Shown here in pieces: positions 7,908-14,582 of a stretch of 14,582 nt of DNA. Position numbers and translations under genes: made by a program. Each line of letters begins with the position of its first letter. Position 1 is the stretch's first letter. The stretch comes from CAZDUS01 sp964508705. GTDB lineage: Bacteria; Verrucomicrobiota; Kiritimatiellia; CAIKKV01; CAITUY01. The DNA is taken from NCBI GenBank assembly GCA_964508705.1, contig CAZDUS010000046.1:1-14582 (forward strand), read 5' to 3'. The notes beneath the pieces were generated by a model. The model was not told the DNA's origin. It saw nothing but the letters and a program-made list of their open reading frames with translations, and made no database searches.

Positions 7908-9932
7908 ATGACTAATGACACGATCTTAATAACTCGAAAAACATTGGCGGTGCCTTTGTTTTGGTGTTTGGTAGCGCTTGTTCTAATGGGTGGCGGTATA
8001 TTCCGTTTGGTAGGATTAAACGATACCAGCCTGCACAGTGACGGCATTATTCATGATGTCTGCAAAGCTGGGGCGACGCCCGGTGAAATCCTTACAAAGT
8101 GGGAGAAGCTGGTTGGTAATACCGGTCAATTGGCAACTCCTGCGGCATTTACCAAGCTGTTTCTGGATGTGTTCCGTCTGGCGCCTGAACGAGGCAATGT
8201 GATTTTGCCTTCGGCAATCTGGGGATTGGTTGCCATGCTTGCGGCCTTGTGGGCGGGCTGGAAACTCGGTGGACGATGGTTTGGTCTGCTTCTGATGTCG
8301 GTTGTGGCCTTGAATACCACACATATCCAGATGAGCCGTATAGCGTATTTTTACCAACCATGCATTGCGGGAAGCTTCATAATGGCAGGATGCCTAATAG
8401 AGTCATGGGTGAGTCTTAAGGAAAAACGTCGATTGGATTGGCGGTTCCACGTTTTACATATATTGGCTGTGTTCCTGATGATGTATTCGTCGGCAAACAC
8501 CTGGCCTCTTTTGTGCTGTTGCGCCCTTTTTCTGGGATTGATCGCTATTGTTAAAGCCGTGAAAAAGCAGGCCCCGTTGACAGAAGGCGTGTTGATAGGG
8601 GGTGTTTATGTCGTTCTTGCGTTGCCATTGCTTCTTGTGTCCTGGGGGATTCCCGCCTTGCTGGAGACAACAAAGGATAATGCGCACCGTGATTATGGGC
8701 GGCGGATTTTTGAAATGCTTCGATCCCGGCCGATGAGCGATGTGGTTGTGCGGGAATTTGCAAAACTGGGATGGGGTTGGACGACTGTAAGGATGACCAT
8801 CAGTAGTTTGTTGTTTGCGGCGGGATGCGGGGTGCTTGGAATCAAGATGAAAAGAGACGGTCGATGGGGAGTCCCCTTGGTGGTGTTTGTCGTTGGACTG
8901 ACTTTGGCGATCATCGCCATACAAGCATCCTCGTGGCCTTTTGGATTGAGGCGTGTTTCCGGGCTTTGGCCGTTTGCCTATATCATCTTCGCGGCAGGGT
9001 TGGCGTGGCCATGGTTGATTGATCTTCCAAAGCGAAAGCGTTTTGGACTATGGATCGAGTGGACCGTTGTGGTGGCTGTGGCATTTGGCTTGTGGATAAA
9101 GTCGGATATTGCCGTTCTAAAGACGAAAGGGTTTCCTGTCCCTTACCGGCAGATTGGGCAGTGGCTGGACAGTCATTTCCCCAAGGGAACTCCTGTGGTG
9201 ACGGATCGGTTCTATACGGCAATGTGTGAGTTTAATCAGTCTGATCCCACGACAAATGTGGTGATGATTTCAACGGTTCCCAACGAATTACCCGAAATTC
9301 AGGAGAAAACCAGGTTCCGGGATGTGACGCGGCAATACTTTGAGGAAAACCCTGATGCGGCTTTCTATTGTTGCGGACATATGTATGAGCGACCGGAAGT
9401 TGAGCCGTGGACGTGGGCGGAGCAATACTTCAAGCGACGTCAGCTTTGCAGGGATGATCATGCGGCAGCCTTAAGCTTGATTGGACAGGGGTACGCTGAT
9501 TACCCCGGTGTCATCCGTTGGCCGGAGGTGTATTACAACACCTTGGAAGATGTGGTGGAAATTCAGCGCGCAAAGGGGGCTGCAGGGTTTGTTATGTGGG
9601 GGCCTGATTGGCGCCCGGTTCAGACTCAGGACTACAGATTGTGGAGAATGTTGATGTCCGGTGATGCGATTTTGAAAGTCTATGGGTTGGGTGATAAGCC
9701 CCGGGAGTTGACATTGGCTCTGACCGGTGTGGCGGCAGGAGGTGAACTGCGTCTCCAAATCGGCGATCAGATGACTGTTTTTCCTGCGAATCAGATCTCG
9801 CAATTAAACGTTCAGGTTAAGCTTCAACCTGGTTTGAATGAGTTGCGGTTGAGGAGTCGGGGATCAGCTAATGCGAGGTTGCTGATTGGTCGGGCGGCTA
9901 TAGAGAGCAAAGATGCCGCTGGCGCGAAGTGA
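7908..9932 (+). CDS. GT-C-like membrane glycosyltransferase (ArnT/PMT-like) with C-terminal soluble domain
   Basis: A 674-residue integral membrane protein with about eleven hydrophobic segments in its first 420 residues, then a soluble part to the end. The layout resembles PMT_2/ArnT-type GT-C enzymes, which transfer a sugar from polyprenyl phosphate on the outer face of the membrane: a first helix (13-31) followed by a loop with acidic residues (SLHSDGIIHD, D45 and D50), the expected place of the catalytic Asp, then LPSAIWGLVAMLAALW (100-115) and MSRIAYFYQP (142-151). The C-terminal domain starts with FPKGTPVVTDRFY and ends in a strand-rich section (about 600-660) with LQPGLNELRLRS. I chose the ATG at 7908 because GGCGGGG (7893-7899) lies 8 nt before it; an ATG at 7902 and a GTG at 7860 are in frame. 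Function as a transferase is inferred from topology and neighbours; the exact family is uncertain. Confidence 0.78.
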   Translation: MTNDTILITRKTLAVPLFWCLVALVLMGGGIFRLVGLNDTSLHSDGIIHDVCKAGATPGEILTKWEKLVGNTGQLATPAAFTKLFLDVFRLAPERGNVILPSAIWGLVAMLAALWAGWKLGGRWFGLLLMSVVALNTTHIQMSRIAYFYQPCIAGSFIMAGCLIESWVSLKEKRRLDWRFHVLHILAVFLMMYSSANTWPLLCCCALFLGLIAIVKAVKKQAPLTEGVLIGGVYVVLALPLLLVSWGIPALLETTKDNAHRDYGRRIFEMLRSRPMSDVVVREFAKLGWGWTTVRMTISSLLFAAGCGVLGIKMKRDGRWGVPLVVFVVGLTLAIIAIQASSWPFGLRRVSGLWPFAYIIFAAGLAWPWLIDLPKRKRFGLWIEWTVVVAVAFGLWIKSDIAVLKTKGFPVPYRQIGQWLDSHFPKGTPVVTDRFYTAMCEFNQSDPTTNVVMISTVPNELPEIQEKTRFRDVTRQYFEENPDAAFYCCGHMYERPEVEPWTWAEQYFKRRQLCRDDHAAALSLIGQGYADYPGVIRWPEVYYNTLEDVVEIQRAKGAAGFVMWGPDWRPVQTQDYRLWRMLMSGDAILKVYGLGDKPRELTLALTGVAAGGELRLQIGDQMTVFPANQISQLNVQVKLQPGLNELRLRSRGSANARLLIGRAAIESKDAAGAK

Positions 9933-10025
9933 GAGATGTGACGATTGCCTACATCAAACGGACTTTCTTAGAAAACTGTCCAGTCGATGGGGGAAGGTCA
10001 ATCGAATTGCCGAATTTAGGATCAT

Positions 10026-10664
10026 TTAAACGGACAGCCGGTGGCGGGTGATGGTCTTGCCGGACCAGGTCAGGATTTTACGGGATTTGAGTTTGCTGAT
10101 CAGGCGGGAGAGGGTTTCCGGAGTGGTTCCGATGGCGGCGGCCACATCCTTCTTGCTGATTGCGATTTGAACCACTTTCTGTTCCCCGTATTGTTCCTTG
10201 AGAAACCAGAGCAGGCGGGTTTCGACATCATGAGCGGATTGCTGGACCAGGCGCTCGGCCAGATAGCGTTGCTTGCGCATCAGCATGGCGATGAAGTCAT
10301 TCCGGAAGGACGGTGTGGCGAGCAGAATATGGACTTCATTGCAGGGGAAGACGATGAGTTCGCTGGCGACCAAGGCTGTGGCGGTGACGGGGTAGTTTTC
10401 CCGCTCAAACAGGACCACTTCGGCAAAGACTTCACTAGGTTGGACGACTTTGATGACAACCTCGCCGCCGTCGGGAGTGGTTTTGTGGAGTTGGATGGCG
10501 CCGCGGCGGAGGAGGTAGATGGCGCGGCCGGGGTCCCGCTCACGGAAGAGGAGTGCGCGTTTCTTGAGGTCCTTCAGGGATCCGATGGATGCGAGTTGCT
10601 TGAGGCTCTCGAGGGACAGATCCTTGAAGAAGTTGCTTTGTGCCAGTAGATGATAGTTTAACAT
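10026..10664 (-). CDS. Crp/Fnr-family transcriptional regulator
   Basis: A 212-residue regulator with a cyclic-nucleotide-binding-type beta barrel (about 15-115), a linking helix (about 118-150) and a C-terminal winged helix-turn-helix (about 165-210). The recognition helix reads TPETLSRLISKLKS (181-194), with E183, S186 and R187 in the E..SR pattern that FNR uses to contact TTGAT half-sites. The Fe-S cysteines of FNR are absent; the only Cys is C108. The phosphate-binding cassette of cAMP-binding Crp is also not kept: the region reads SEVFAEVVLFERENYPVTATA (77-97), with no Arg-Ser pair, so the effector is unknown. The ATG at 10664 is only 5 nt after the recQ stop, with purine-rich sequence from the end of recQ before it. 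The frame is open further upstream to 10859, but that lies inside recQ and is unlike the family. Confidence 0.92.
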   Translation of the reverse strand: MLNYHLLAQSNFFKDLSLESLKQLASIGSLKDLKKRALLFRERDPGRAIYLLRRGAIQLHKTTPDGGEVVIKVVQPSEVFAEVVLFERENYPVTATALVASELIVFPCNEVHILLATPSFRNDFIAMLMRKQRYLAERLVQQSAHDVETRLLWFLKEQYGEQKVVQIAISKKDVAAAIGTTPETLSRLISKLKSRKILTWSGKTITRHRLSV

Positions 10665-10669
10665 GCCTT

Positions 10670-12886
10670 TTATCCCTTTCCGTCCAGTACCTTCAAAATG
10701 GCATCGCCGTAGGCTTCCAGTTTGTGGGGGCCCACGCCGTGGATCTTTTCCAGTGCCGACAATGAGTCGGGTTTGGCAATGGCTATGGCCTTGAGCGTTC
10801 GATTGCTGAAGATGGTGAAGGAGGGGGCTTCGCTGAGGGCGGCCTCCTCGCGGCGCCATGCTTTGAGTTCTTCAAAGATGCGATCCTCTACCGCTGAGAG
10901 CATCATGCGTTCCTCTGTTGCTTTTGGACTAGGTTTCGGCTTGCCTTGACGGGTAGCCCTGCCTTTGGGACGACGCTGGATGTTAGAGGGGCTAGGCGTC
11001 CCCACCGAGCCGGTTAGGCTTCGTGTTGGCCATTGAATGGCAATGGTTTGGCGGCGCCAGACAACCTCGCGGCCCAGCGGGGTAATCGCGGCGACGTGAT
11101 AAGGGGCGGGGCCGATGGAGATGGCATCGGCTTTGACCAATTCGTCAAACACAGCGCGGAGGATATCGGGAGATTCGTCTTTTAGGATGCCGTAAGTTGG
11201 AATTCGATCGAGTTGGTGATCAGTCACCGAATTGGAAGTGGCGGCCTGGGCAAAGGCGAGTACGGTGTTCTTTCCGAAGCGTCCGTTCAGGCGTCCGACA
11301 CAGCTAAGGAGTTTCTGGATGATTACCCACTCGTCTTCTGTTGGCGGGCGCGGGGGAATGGCGGTGCTGAAGCCGCAGTAGTCACAGCGGCCACAGGAGG
11401 AGGCCTTGGCGGCGGGTTCGCCGAAATAATCAAGGATGAAGCGGTGTCGGCATTGTCGAGAATGGACGTAGTTGACCATGACGTCCAGTTTGCCCTGGTC
11501 GCGCAGGCGTTTCTCCTCGATGGCAGGGAGCATTGCCTTGAGGCGATCGATATCGGCGTCTTTGGCGAGGGATGTGGTATAGCAACGGTTGCCTGCGGTG
11601 ATGCTGCGCTCGATAAGGCCTGCGCGGTCGAACAAGCCCATGCAGGTGTGGACGGTGATTTTGTTGTCGGAGGCCATGACCTGTTCGCTCCATTCCTCCA
11701 GCGTACAGGTTTGGGGTCCTGCGGCGAGGATGGCTTTTACTTCGCTCCAGAGTTTAAGGACCAGTTGCGGTTCGGGGTTTGAGCCGTCGAGGAAGAACTG
11801 CTGGGTGCTGACATCGGCGTAGTTGTAGAGCAGTTCGCAATGCGAGAGGGCGCCATCGCGTCCCGCGCGGCCGACTTCCTGGTAATAGGCCTCGATACTG
11901 CCGGGGATGTCCCAGTGGATGACGAAGCGGAGATCGGAGCGGTCCACGCCCATACCGAAGGCGTTGGTGGCGACCACGATGGGGACCTCGCCTTTCATGA
12001 AGCGATCCTGGGCGATGATGCGTTTATCGTCTGCCATGCCGGCATGGTAGATCATGTGCTTCACCTTGAGTTCGCCCAGCATTTGTCCGACGCGCTCGAC
12101 CTGTTTGCGGGTGCTGCAATAGATGATGCCGGTGGGGAATTGAGAAATAATTTTGTGGATGCGGTCCAGTTTAAGGCCGTGGGAGCGGCAGGGTTCGACG
12201 ACGAGGCGGAGGTTGTCGCGCTTGAATCCGCGGACGAAGACTTTGGGTGCGGGGCGACCGGCGGTGCCGAGGCCAAGTTGCTTGATGATGTCATCGCGAA
12301 CTTCCGGGGTGGCGGTGGCGGTCAGGGCCATGATGCGGGCCCTGGGTAGGGTTTTGACCATTTCGCCGAGGCGAAGGTAATCGGGACGGAAGTCGTGGCC
12401 CCATTGGCTGATGCAGTGCGATTCGTCGATGGCTAGCAGGGAGACGTTGAGGTCGTTGAGGAGGGATTGGAAACGGTTATTGCGAAAGCGCTCGGGGGCC
12501 ACATACACGATTTTGGTTTCTCCGCGCCGCAGTGAGGCGACCCGGGCGGCGGTGTCGTCCATGGAGATTGAGGAATTCAGGCAAGTTGCGGGAATGCCGC
12601 GCTCAGCGAGGCTATCTACCTGATCCTTCATAAGGGAAATCAGGGGGGAGACGACAAGGGTGATGCCGTCCATGGCCATGGCTGGGAGTTGGAAGCAGAC
12701 GGATTTTCCCGAGCCGGTGGGCATGACGACAACGGCATCGCCGCCGGACATGACGGTCTCGATGGGTTCTCGCTGGCCGGGGTTGAAGGTGGAGAAGCCA
12801 AAGTGTCGCGATAAGAGAGAGGAGAGGCGGTCGGTGGAGGTTGCCGATGTTGGATGTGGCGTTGTCATTGGGCGTGAATTTACCAT
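10670..12886 (-). CDS. recQ: ATP-dependent DNA helicase RecQ
   Basis: A superfamily 2, 3'-5' DNA helicase for recombination and repair of stalled forks. Numbered from the ATG at 12886 (738 residues): FNPGQREPI (34-42, motif 0), MPTGSGKS (55-62, Walker A), VVSPLISLMKDQ (78-89), AIDESHCISQWGHDFRP (152-168, DEAH-type box and aromatic loop), ALTATAT (187-193) and QEVGRAGRDG (336-345, motif VI). A zinc site is formed by C479, C498, C501 and C504, followed by an RQC-type winged helix (about 515-610), a basic proline-rich linker (about 612-662) and a C-terminal HRDC domain (about 665-735). It is longer than E. coli RecQ (about 610) because of some 85 extra residues between motif VI and the zinc cysteines plus the linker. 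An ATG at 12868 is equally possible; neither has a clear ribosome binding site. The gene lies 52 nt after the AraC-type gene and 5 nt before the Crp/Fnr gene. Confidence 0.96.
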   Translation of the reverse strand: MVNSRPMTTPHPTSATSTDRLSSLLSRHFGFSTFNPGQREPIETVMSGGDAVVVMPTGSGKSVCFQLPAMAMDGITLVVSPLISLMKDQVDSLAERGIPATCLNSSISMDDTAARVASLRRGETKIVYVAPERFRNNRFQSLLNDLNVSLLAIDESHCISQWGHDFRPDYLRLGEMVKTLPRARIMALTATATPEVRDDIIKQLGLGTAGRPAPKVFVRGFKRDNLRLVVEPCRSHGLKLDRIHKIISQFPTGIIYCSTRKQVERVGQMLGELKVKHMIYHAGMADDKRIIAQDRFMKGEVPIVVATNAFGMGVDRSDLRFVIHWDIPGSIEAYYQEVGRAGRDGALSHCELLYNYADVSTQQFFLDGSNPEPQLVLKLWSEVKAILAAGPQTCTLEEWSEQVMASDNKITVHTCMGLFDRAGLIERSITAGNRCYTTSLAKDADIDRLKAMLPAIEEKRLRDQGKLDVMVNYVHSRQCRHRFILDYFGEPAAKASSCGRCDYCGFSTAIPPRPPTEDEWVIIQKLLSCVGRLNGRFGKNTVLAFAQAATSNSVTDHQLDRIPTYGILKDESPDILRAVFDELVKADAISIGPAPYHVAAITPLGREVVWRRQTIAIQWPTRSLTGSVGTPSPSNIQRRPKGRATRQGKPKPSPKATEERMMLSAVEDRIFEELKAWRREEAALSEAPSFTIFSNRTLKAIAIAKPDSLSALEKIHGVGPHKLEAYGDAILKVLDGKG

Positions 12887-12938
12887 AGAGGCACAGGGGT
12901 TTGGAAAAAAAAGGCAAATAGAGACGTTAGCGTGCGTG

Positions 12939-13766
12939 CTATTGGGTATGAATGGCACGATAGTGACGGGGGCTTTTTCCCGTGACGCTCTTGAATTGCC
13001 TGCTAAAGAAATAGAGATCGTCGTAGCCAAGCGAGAGTGCAATCAATTTGATGGGGGTACTGGTTTCCAGCAAATGGGTCGCCGCCTGATGAATGCGTTC
13101 GCGCTTGATCCATTCCTGTGGAGGGACCCCGAATGTTTTTTTGAACTGCCTGCTGAAATAATCGGGATTTAAAGAGAGGGCGAGCGCGAGATTGGCGATG
13201 GGAAAGGGATTCGCCATGTGACGTCGTATAAACTGGAGTGCTTGCTCCTTGTGATGGCGCGACAGGCCGTGTTGTCTGACATCGGGACCGGTCTCAAGTG
13301 AAAGAATCCTGCATAATAGGGACCCAAGTGAATACCGGATGGCCGGGGTTCTTAATGTGCCGGCCGGCAAATGATTTGGAAGCAATGACAGCAGGGCGTC
13401 TCTTAACCATGGTTCCTGGGAGGCGCCGAGGGAGGGTTCCTTGAGGCGGACGGGGTTAGCGTTAAGTGCAAGGAGGAAGCGGAAGAATACCACTTCGGCT
13501 GGCTGACTTTCGGAGTGAAGCTGAAAGCGGTGCTGCTCGCCGGGTTGAAGCCAGAAGAAAGTTTCCGATGGCAAGGCTATCTGGCCTGTCTTCATTTGGC
13601 AAATGACGGTGCCGCCTGAAACATAATACATCAGGTGTTGCGGGATCACTCTGGGCCCGACGATCCATTCCCGTCCGCAACGCTGGCGCCCTGAGGTAAT
13701 GACCTCTAACTCAATATCATCATCCAGCAAGCTGTTCGCCAATTCCTTTTTTGAATAAATCATCAT
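12939..13766 (-). CDS. AraC-family transcriptional regulator with cupin-like sensor domain
   Basis: A 275-residue regulator. The N-terminal part (about 30-105) has the glycine and proline spacing of an AraC-type cupin, for example LMYYVSGGT (45-53) and WLQPGEQHRF (72-81), and probably senses a small molecule such as a sugar. The C-terminal 100 residues hold two helix-turn-helix units: IANLALALSLNPDYFSRQFK followed by FGVPPQEWIKRERI, and IKLIALSLGYDDLYFFSRQFK followed by the signature TGKSPRHYR. The start is one of two adjacent ATGs (13766 or 13763); a TTG at 13769 is also in frame. Its gene diverges from the uroporphyrinogen-decarboxylase-like gene, with two near-identical direct repeats between them, so it most likely controls that gene and possibly itself. 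The inducer is unknown. recQ lies downstream on the same strand. Confidence 0.93.
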   Translation of the reverse strand: MMIYSKKELANSLLDDDIELEVITSGRQRCGREWIVGPRVIPQHLMYYVSGGTVICQMKTGQIALPSETFFWLQPGEQHRFQLHSESQPAEVVFFRFLLALNANPVRLKEPSLGASQEPWLRDALLSLLPNHLPAGTLRTPAIRYSLGSLLCRILSLETGPDVRQHGLSRHHKEQALQFIRRHMANPFPIANLALALSLNPDYFSRQFKKTFGVPPQEWIKRERIHQAATHLLETSTPIKLIALSLGYDDLYFFSRQFKSVTGKSPRHYRAIHTQ

Positions 13767-13791
13767 CAAAAAACCGTAGCGAATATACGGG

Positions 13792-13806
13792 TTAATGCAA
13801 GTTATG
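13792..13806 (+). repeat. Candidate AraC operator, copy 1 of direct repeat
   Basis: The sequence TTAATGCAAGTTATG is repeated with one mismatch 65 bp downstream (13857-13871). Paired direct repeats in a divergent promoter region next to an AraC-family gene fit the binding mode of such regulators. This copy sits upstream of the proposed -35 of the URO-D-like gene and next to the proposed -10 of the AraC-type gene. Confidence 0.6.
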
Positions 13807-13856
13807 TTTGTGGGAGTCCATTGTAAAGAGCATGCGCGATTTGTAGATTATTTGAA

Positions 13857-13871
13857 TTAATACAAGTTATG
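13857..13871 (+). repeat. Candidate AraC operator, copy 2 of direct repeat
   Basis: The sequence TTAATACAAGTTATG matches copy 1 at 14 of 15 positions and has the same orientation; the 65-bp distance is close to six helical turns. It lies just downstream of the proposed -10 of the URO-D-like gene and 23 bp before its start codon, a place where binding could block transcription, as in looping repression. Confidence 0.6.
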
Positions 13872-13894
13872 AGTTGGTGGAATTGGAGGGATGA

Positions 13895-14582
13895 ATGAAT
13901 CAGGAAGAAAAAACAGTGCTTCGTGATCTTGCGCGACGGTATATGGACGTATGTGCGCACCCGGTCCAGAATCAACGCCGGGATTTATGGAGACGGCACA
14001 ACAGTTTGAAGGGAACGCGGCCCTTGATCTATGTCAGGGCCTTTGCATGGCACGAACTGGCGGAATCGGAATGCCTCATTAAGGATCCGTTGTGGCAGAA
14101 ATACGAGAAGTTCCTGCGTCATCGTCTTTACTGGAATGATCTGGGTGACGACTCCATTTTTGAACCTTGGCTGACGGTGACAGCCTCCCATGTGTGTGAA
14201 GACTGGGGTGTGACGATCCATCGGCAGTCCAGCGGTGATCCCGGGGGCGCCTTTAAGATTGATTATCCGATTCGCGAGCCGGGTGATGAGGCCGCCTTGC
14301 GTGTTCCCTGGCACGAGATTGATGAGAAAAAATCCGCAGAGGAACTGGCAAGGGTAACGGAAGTCTTTGGCGACATCATCACGATCAATCTGGATCGTTC
14401 CCCGGCTTACCGGATGTGGACGGCAGATATTTCGACGGTGCTCGGTCATCTCCGAGGAATCGAGAACATCATGTTGGATATGCTGGACAATCCAGAGTGG
14501 ATGAAGGGGATCGTCAAGTTTCTCTCCGATGGCGTTTTGAAGGCGCAGGATGAAGCGGAGGCGGCAGGGGATTGGAGCCAGT
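13895..14582 (+). CDS. Uroporphyrinogen decarboxylase-family protein (URO-D-like), 3' truncated by window
   Basis: The frame is open from the ATG at 13895 to the window end, giving 229 complete codons of a longer protein. GGAGGG (13885-13890) lies 4 nt before this ATG; another ATG at 13891 is out of frame and stops after 11 codons. The protein resembles the URO-D superfamily members common in Lentisphaerae and related phyla rather than true HemE: it opens with a helical segment (DLARRYMDVCAHPVQNQRR), a strand (PLIYVRAF) and later DISTVLGHLRGIENIMLDML followed by DNPEWMKGIVKFLSDGV, the family's recurrent helix pair. Relatives such as MtaA and CmuA act on methylated cobalamin or other methyl donors, so a methyltransferase role is possible, but no substrate can be named. 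The N-terminal arginine signature of HemE is not seen. Likely controlled by the divergent AraC-type regulator. Confidence 0.8.
   Translation, partial: MNQEEKTVLRDLARRYMDVCAHPVQNQRRDLWRRHNSLKGTRPLIYVRAFAWHELAESECLIKDPLWQKYEKFLRHRLYWNDLGDDSIFEPWLTVTASHVCEDWGVTIHRQSSGDPGGAFKIDYPIREPGDEAALRVPWHEIDEKKSAEELARVTEVFGDIITINLDRSPAYRMWTADISTVLGHLRGIENIMLDMLDNPEWMKGIVKFLSDGVLKAQDEAEAAGDWSQ

Larger units (their letters stand above)
13767..13894. promoter_or_regulatory. Divergent promoter region between the AraC-type and URO-D-like genes
   Basis: A 128-bp AT-rich region. Toward the URO-D-like gene, TTGTAA (13821-13826) and TAGATT (13844-13849) are 17 bp apart and form a possible sigma-70 promoter. Toward the AraC-type gene, TATATT on the minus strand (13787 to 13782) could be a -10 element, with only a weak match at the -35 position. 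The two direct repeats described separately flank the plus-strand promoter: one ends 14 bp upstream of the -35, the other lies at the expected start of transcription. The promoter calls are inferences from consensus matching. Confidence 0.5.

Noticed and set aside
9960..9981. Hairpin GGAC-TTTC / GAAA-GTCC between the convergent GT-C-like and Crp genes as a terminator
   Set aside because: The stem is interrupted by a 3-nt bulge and has no T-run on either strand, so it is too weak to call.
10041..10649. 202-codon plus-strand open frame opposite the Crp/Fnr gene
   Set aside because: It lies fully antisense to a gene with clear domain motifs; its acidic, glycine-rich composition is the usual mirror of GC-rich coding DNA.
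11213..12349. Plus-strand open frames of 189 and 169 codons opposite recQ
   Set aside because: Antisense to conserved RecQ motifs, glycine/aspartate-rich composition, no ribosome binding site or family likeness.
12887..13042. N-terminal extension of recQ to 13042
   Set aside because: The extra 52 residues overlap the AraC-type gene and do not look like RecQ; the helicase begins properly after 12886.
13985..14449. 154-codon minus-strand open frame at the right edge
   Set aside because: Antisense to the URO-D-like gene, which has a ribosome binding site and a family-like sequence.

Overview
The window looks like a chromosomal segment from an environmental bacterium with moderate to high GC. 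A bacterium of the Kiritimatiellota/Lentisphaerota/Verrucomicrobiota (PVC) neighbourhood is my best guess. It rests on the divergent pair of an AraC-type regulator and a non-haem uroporphyrinogen-decarboxylase-like protein at the right edge, an arrangement I associate with those phyla, but nothing here proves the phylum. I see no rRNA, tRNA, CRISPR array or transposase.

Region 1 (1-9932) is part of a cell-surface glycan locus. On the plus strand are the C-terminal end of a polyprenyl-phosphate sugar transferase (GT2), a GT4 glycosyltransferase, a small SAM-dependent methyltransferase whose start overlaps the GT4 stop, and an 821-residue multi-pass membrane protein of unknown function. Facing it on the minus strand is a three-gene run: two paralogous extended-SDR epimerases of the CDP-paratose/tyvelose 2-epimerase group, followed by a dolichol-phosphate-mannose-synthase-like GT2. 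The GT2 and the 821-residue protein converge and overlap by 76 bp at their 3' ends. After a divergent intergenic region of about 430 bp comes a plus-strand GT-C-like membrane glycosyltransferase. A plausible reading (inference) is that the epimerases make an unusual nucleotide sugar, the GT2 enzymes load sugars on polyprenyl phosphate, the GT-C-like proteins transfer them outside the membrane, and the GT4 and methyltransferase build or cap the glycan.

Region 2 (10026-13766) is visibly more GC-rich and sits wholly on the minus strand: an AraC-type regulator, a large RecQ helicase, and a Crp/Fnr-type regulator starting only 5 nt after the recQ stop, so recQ and the Crp gene are very likely co-transcribed.

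Region 3 (13767-14582) holds the promoter region between the AraC gene and a divergent uroporphyrinogen-decarboxylase-family gene that runs off the window. It contains two near-identical 15-bp direct repeats 65 bp apart, good candidates for operators of the AraC protein. The most interesting points are these operators, the epimerase pair in which one member has Phe in place of the usual catalytic Tyr, the recQ-crp coupling, and the uncharacterised 821-residue membrane protein.
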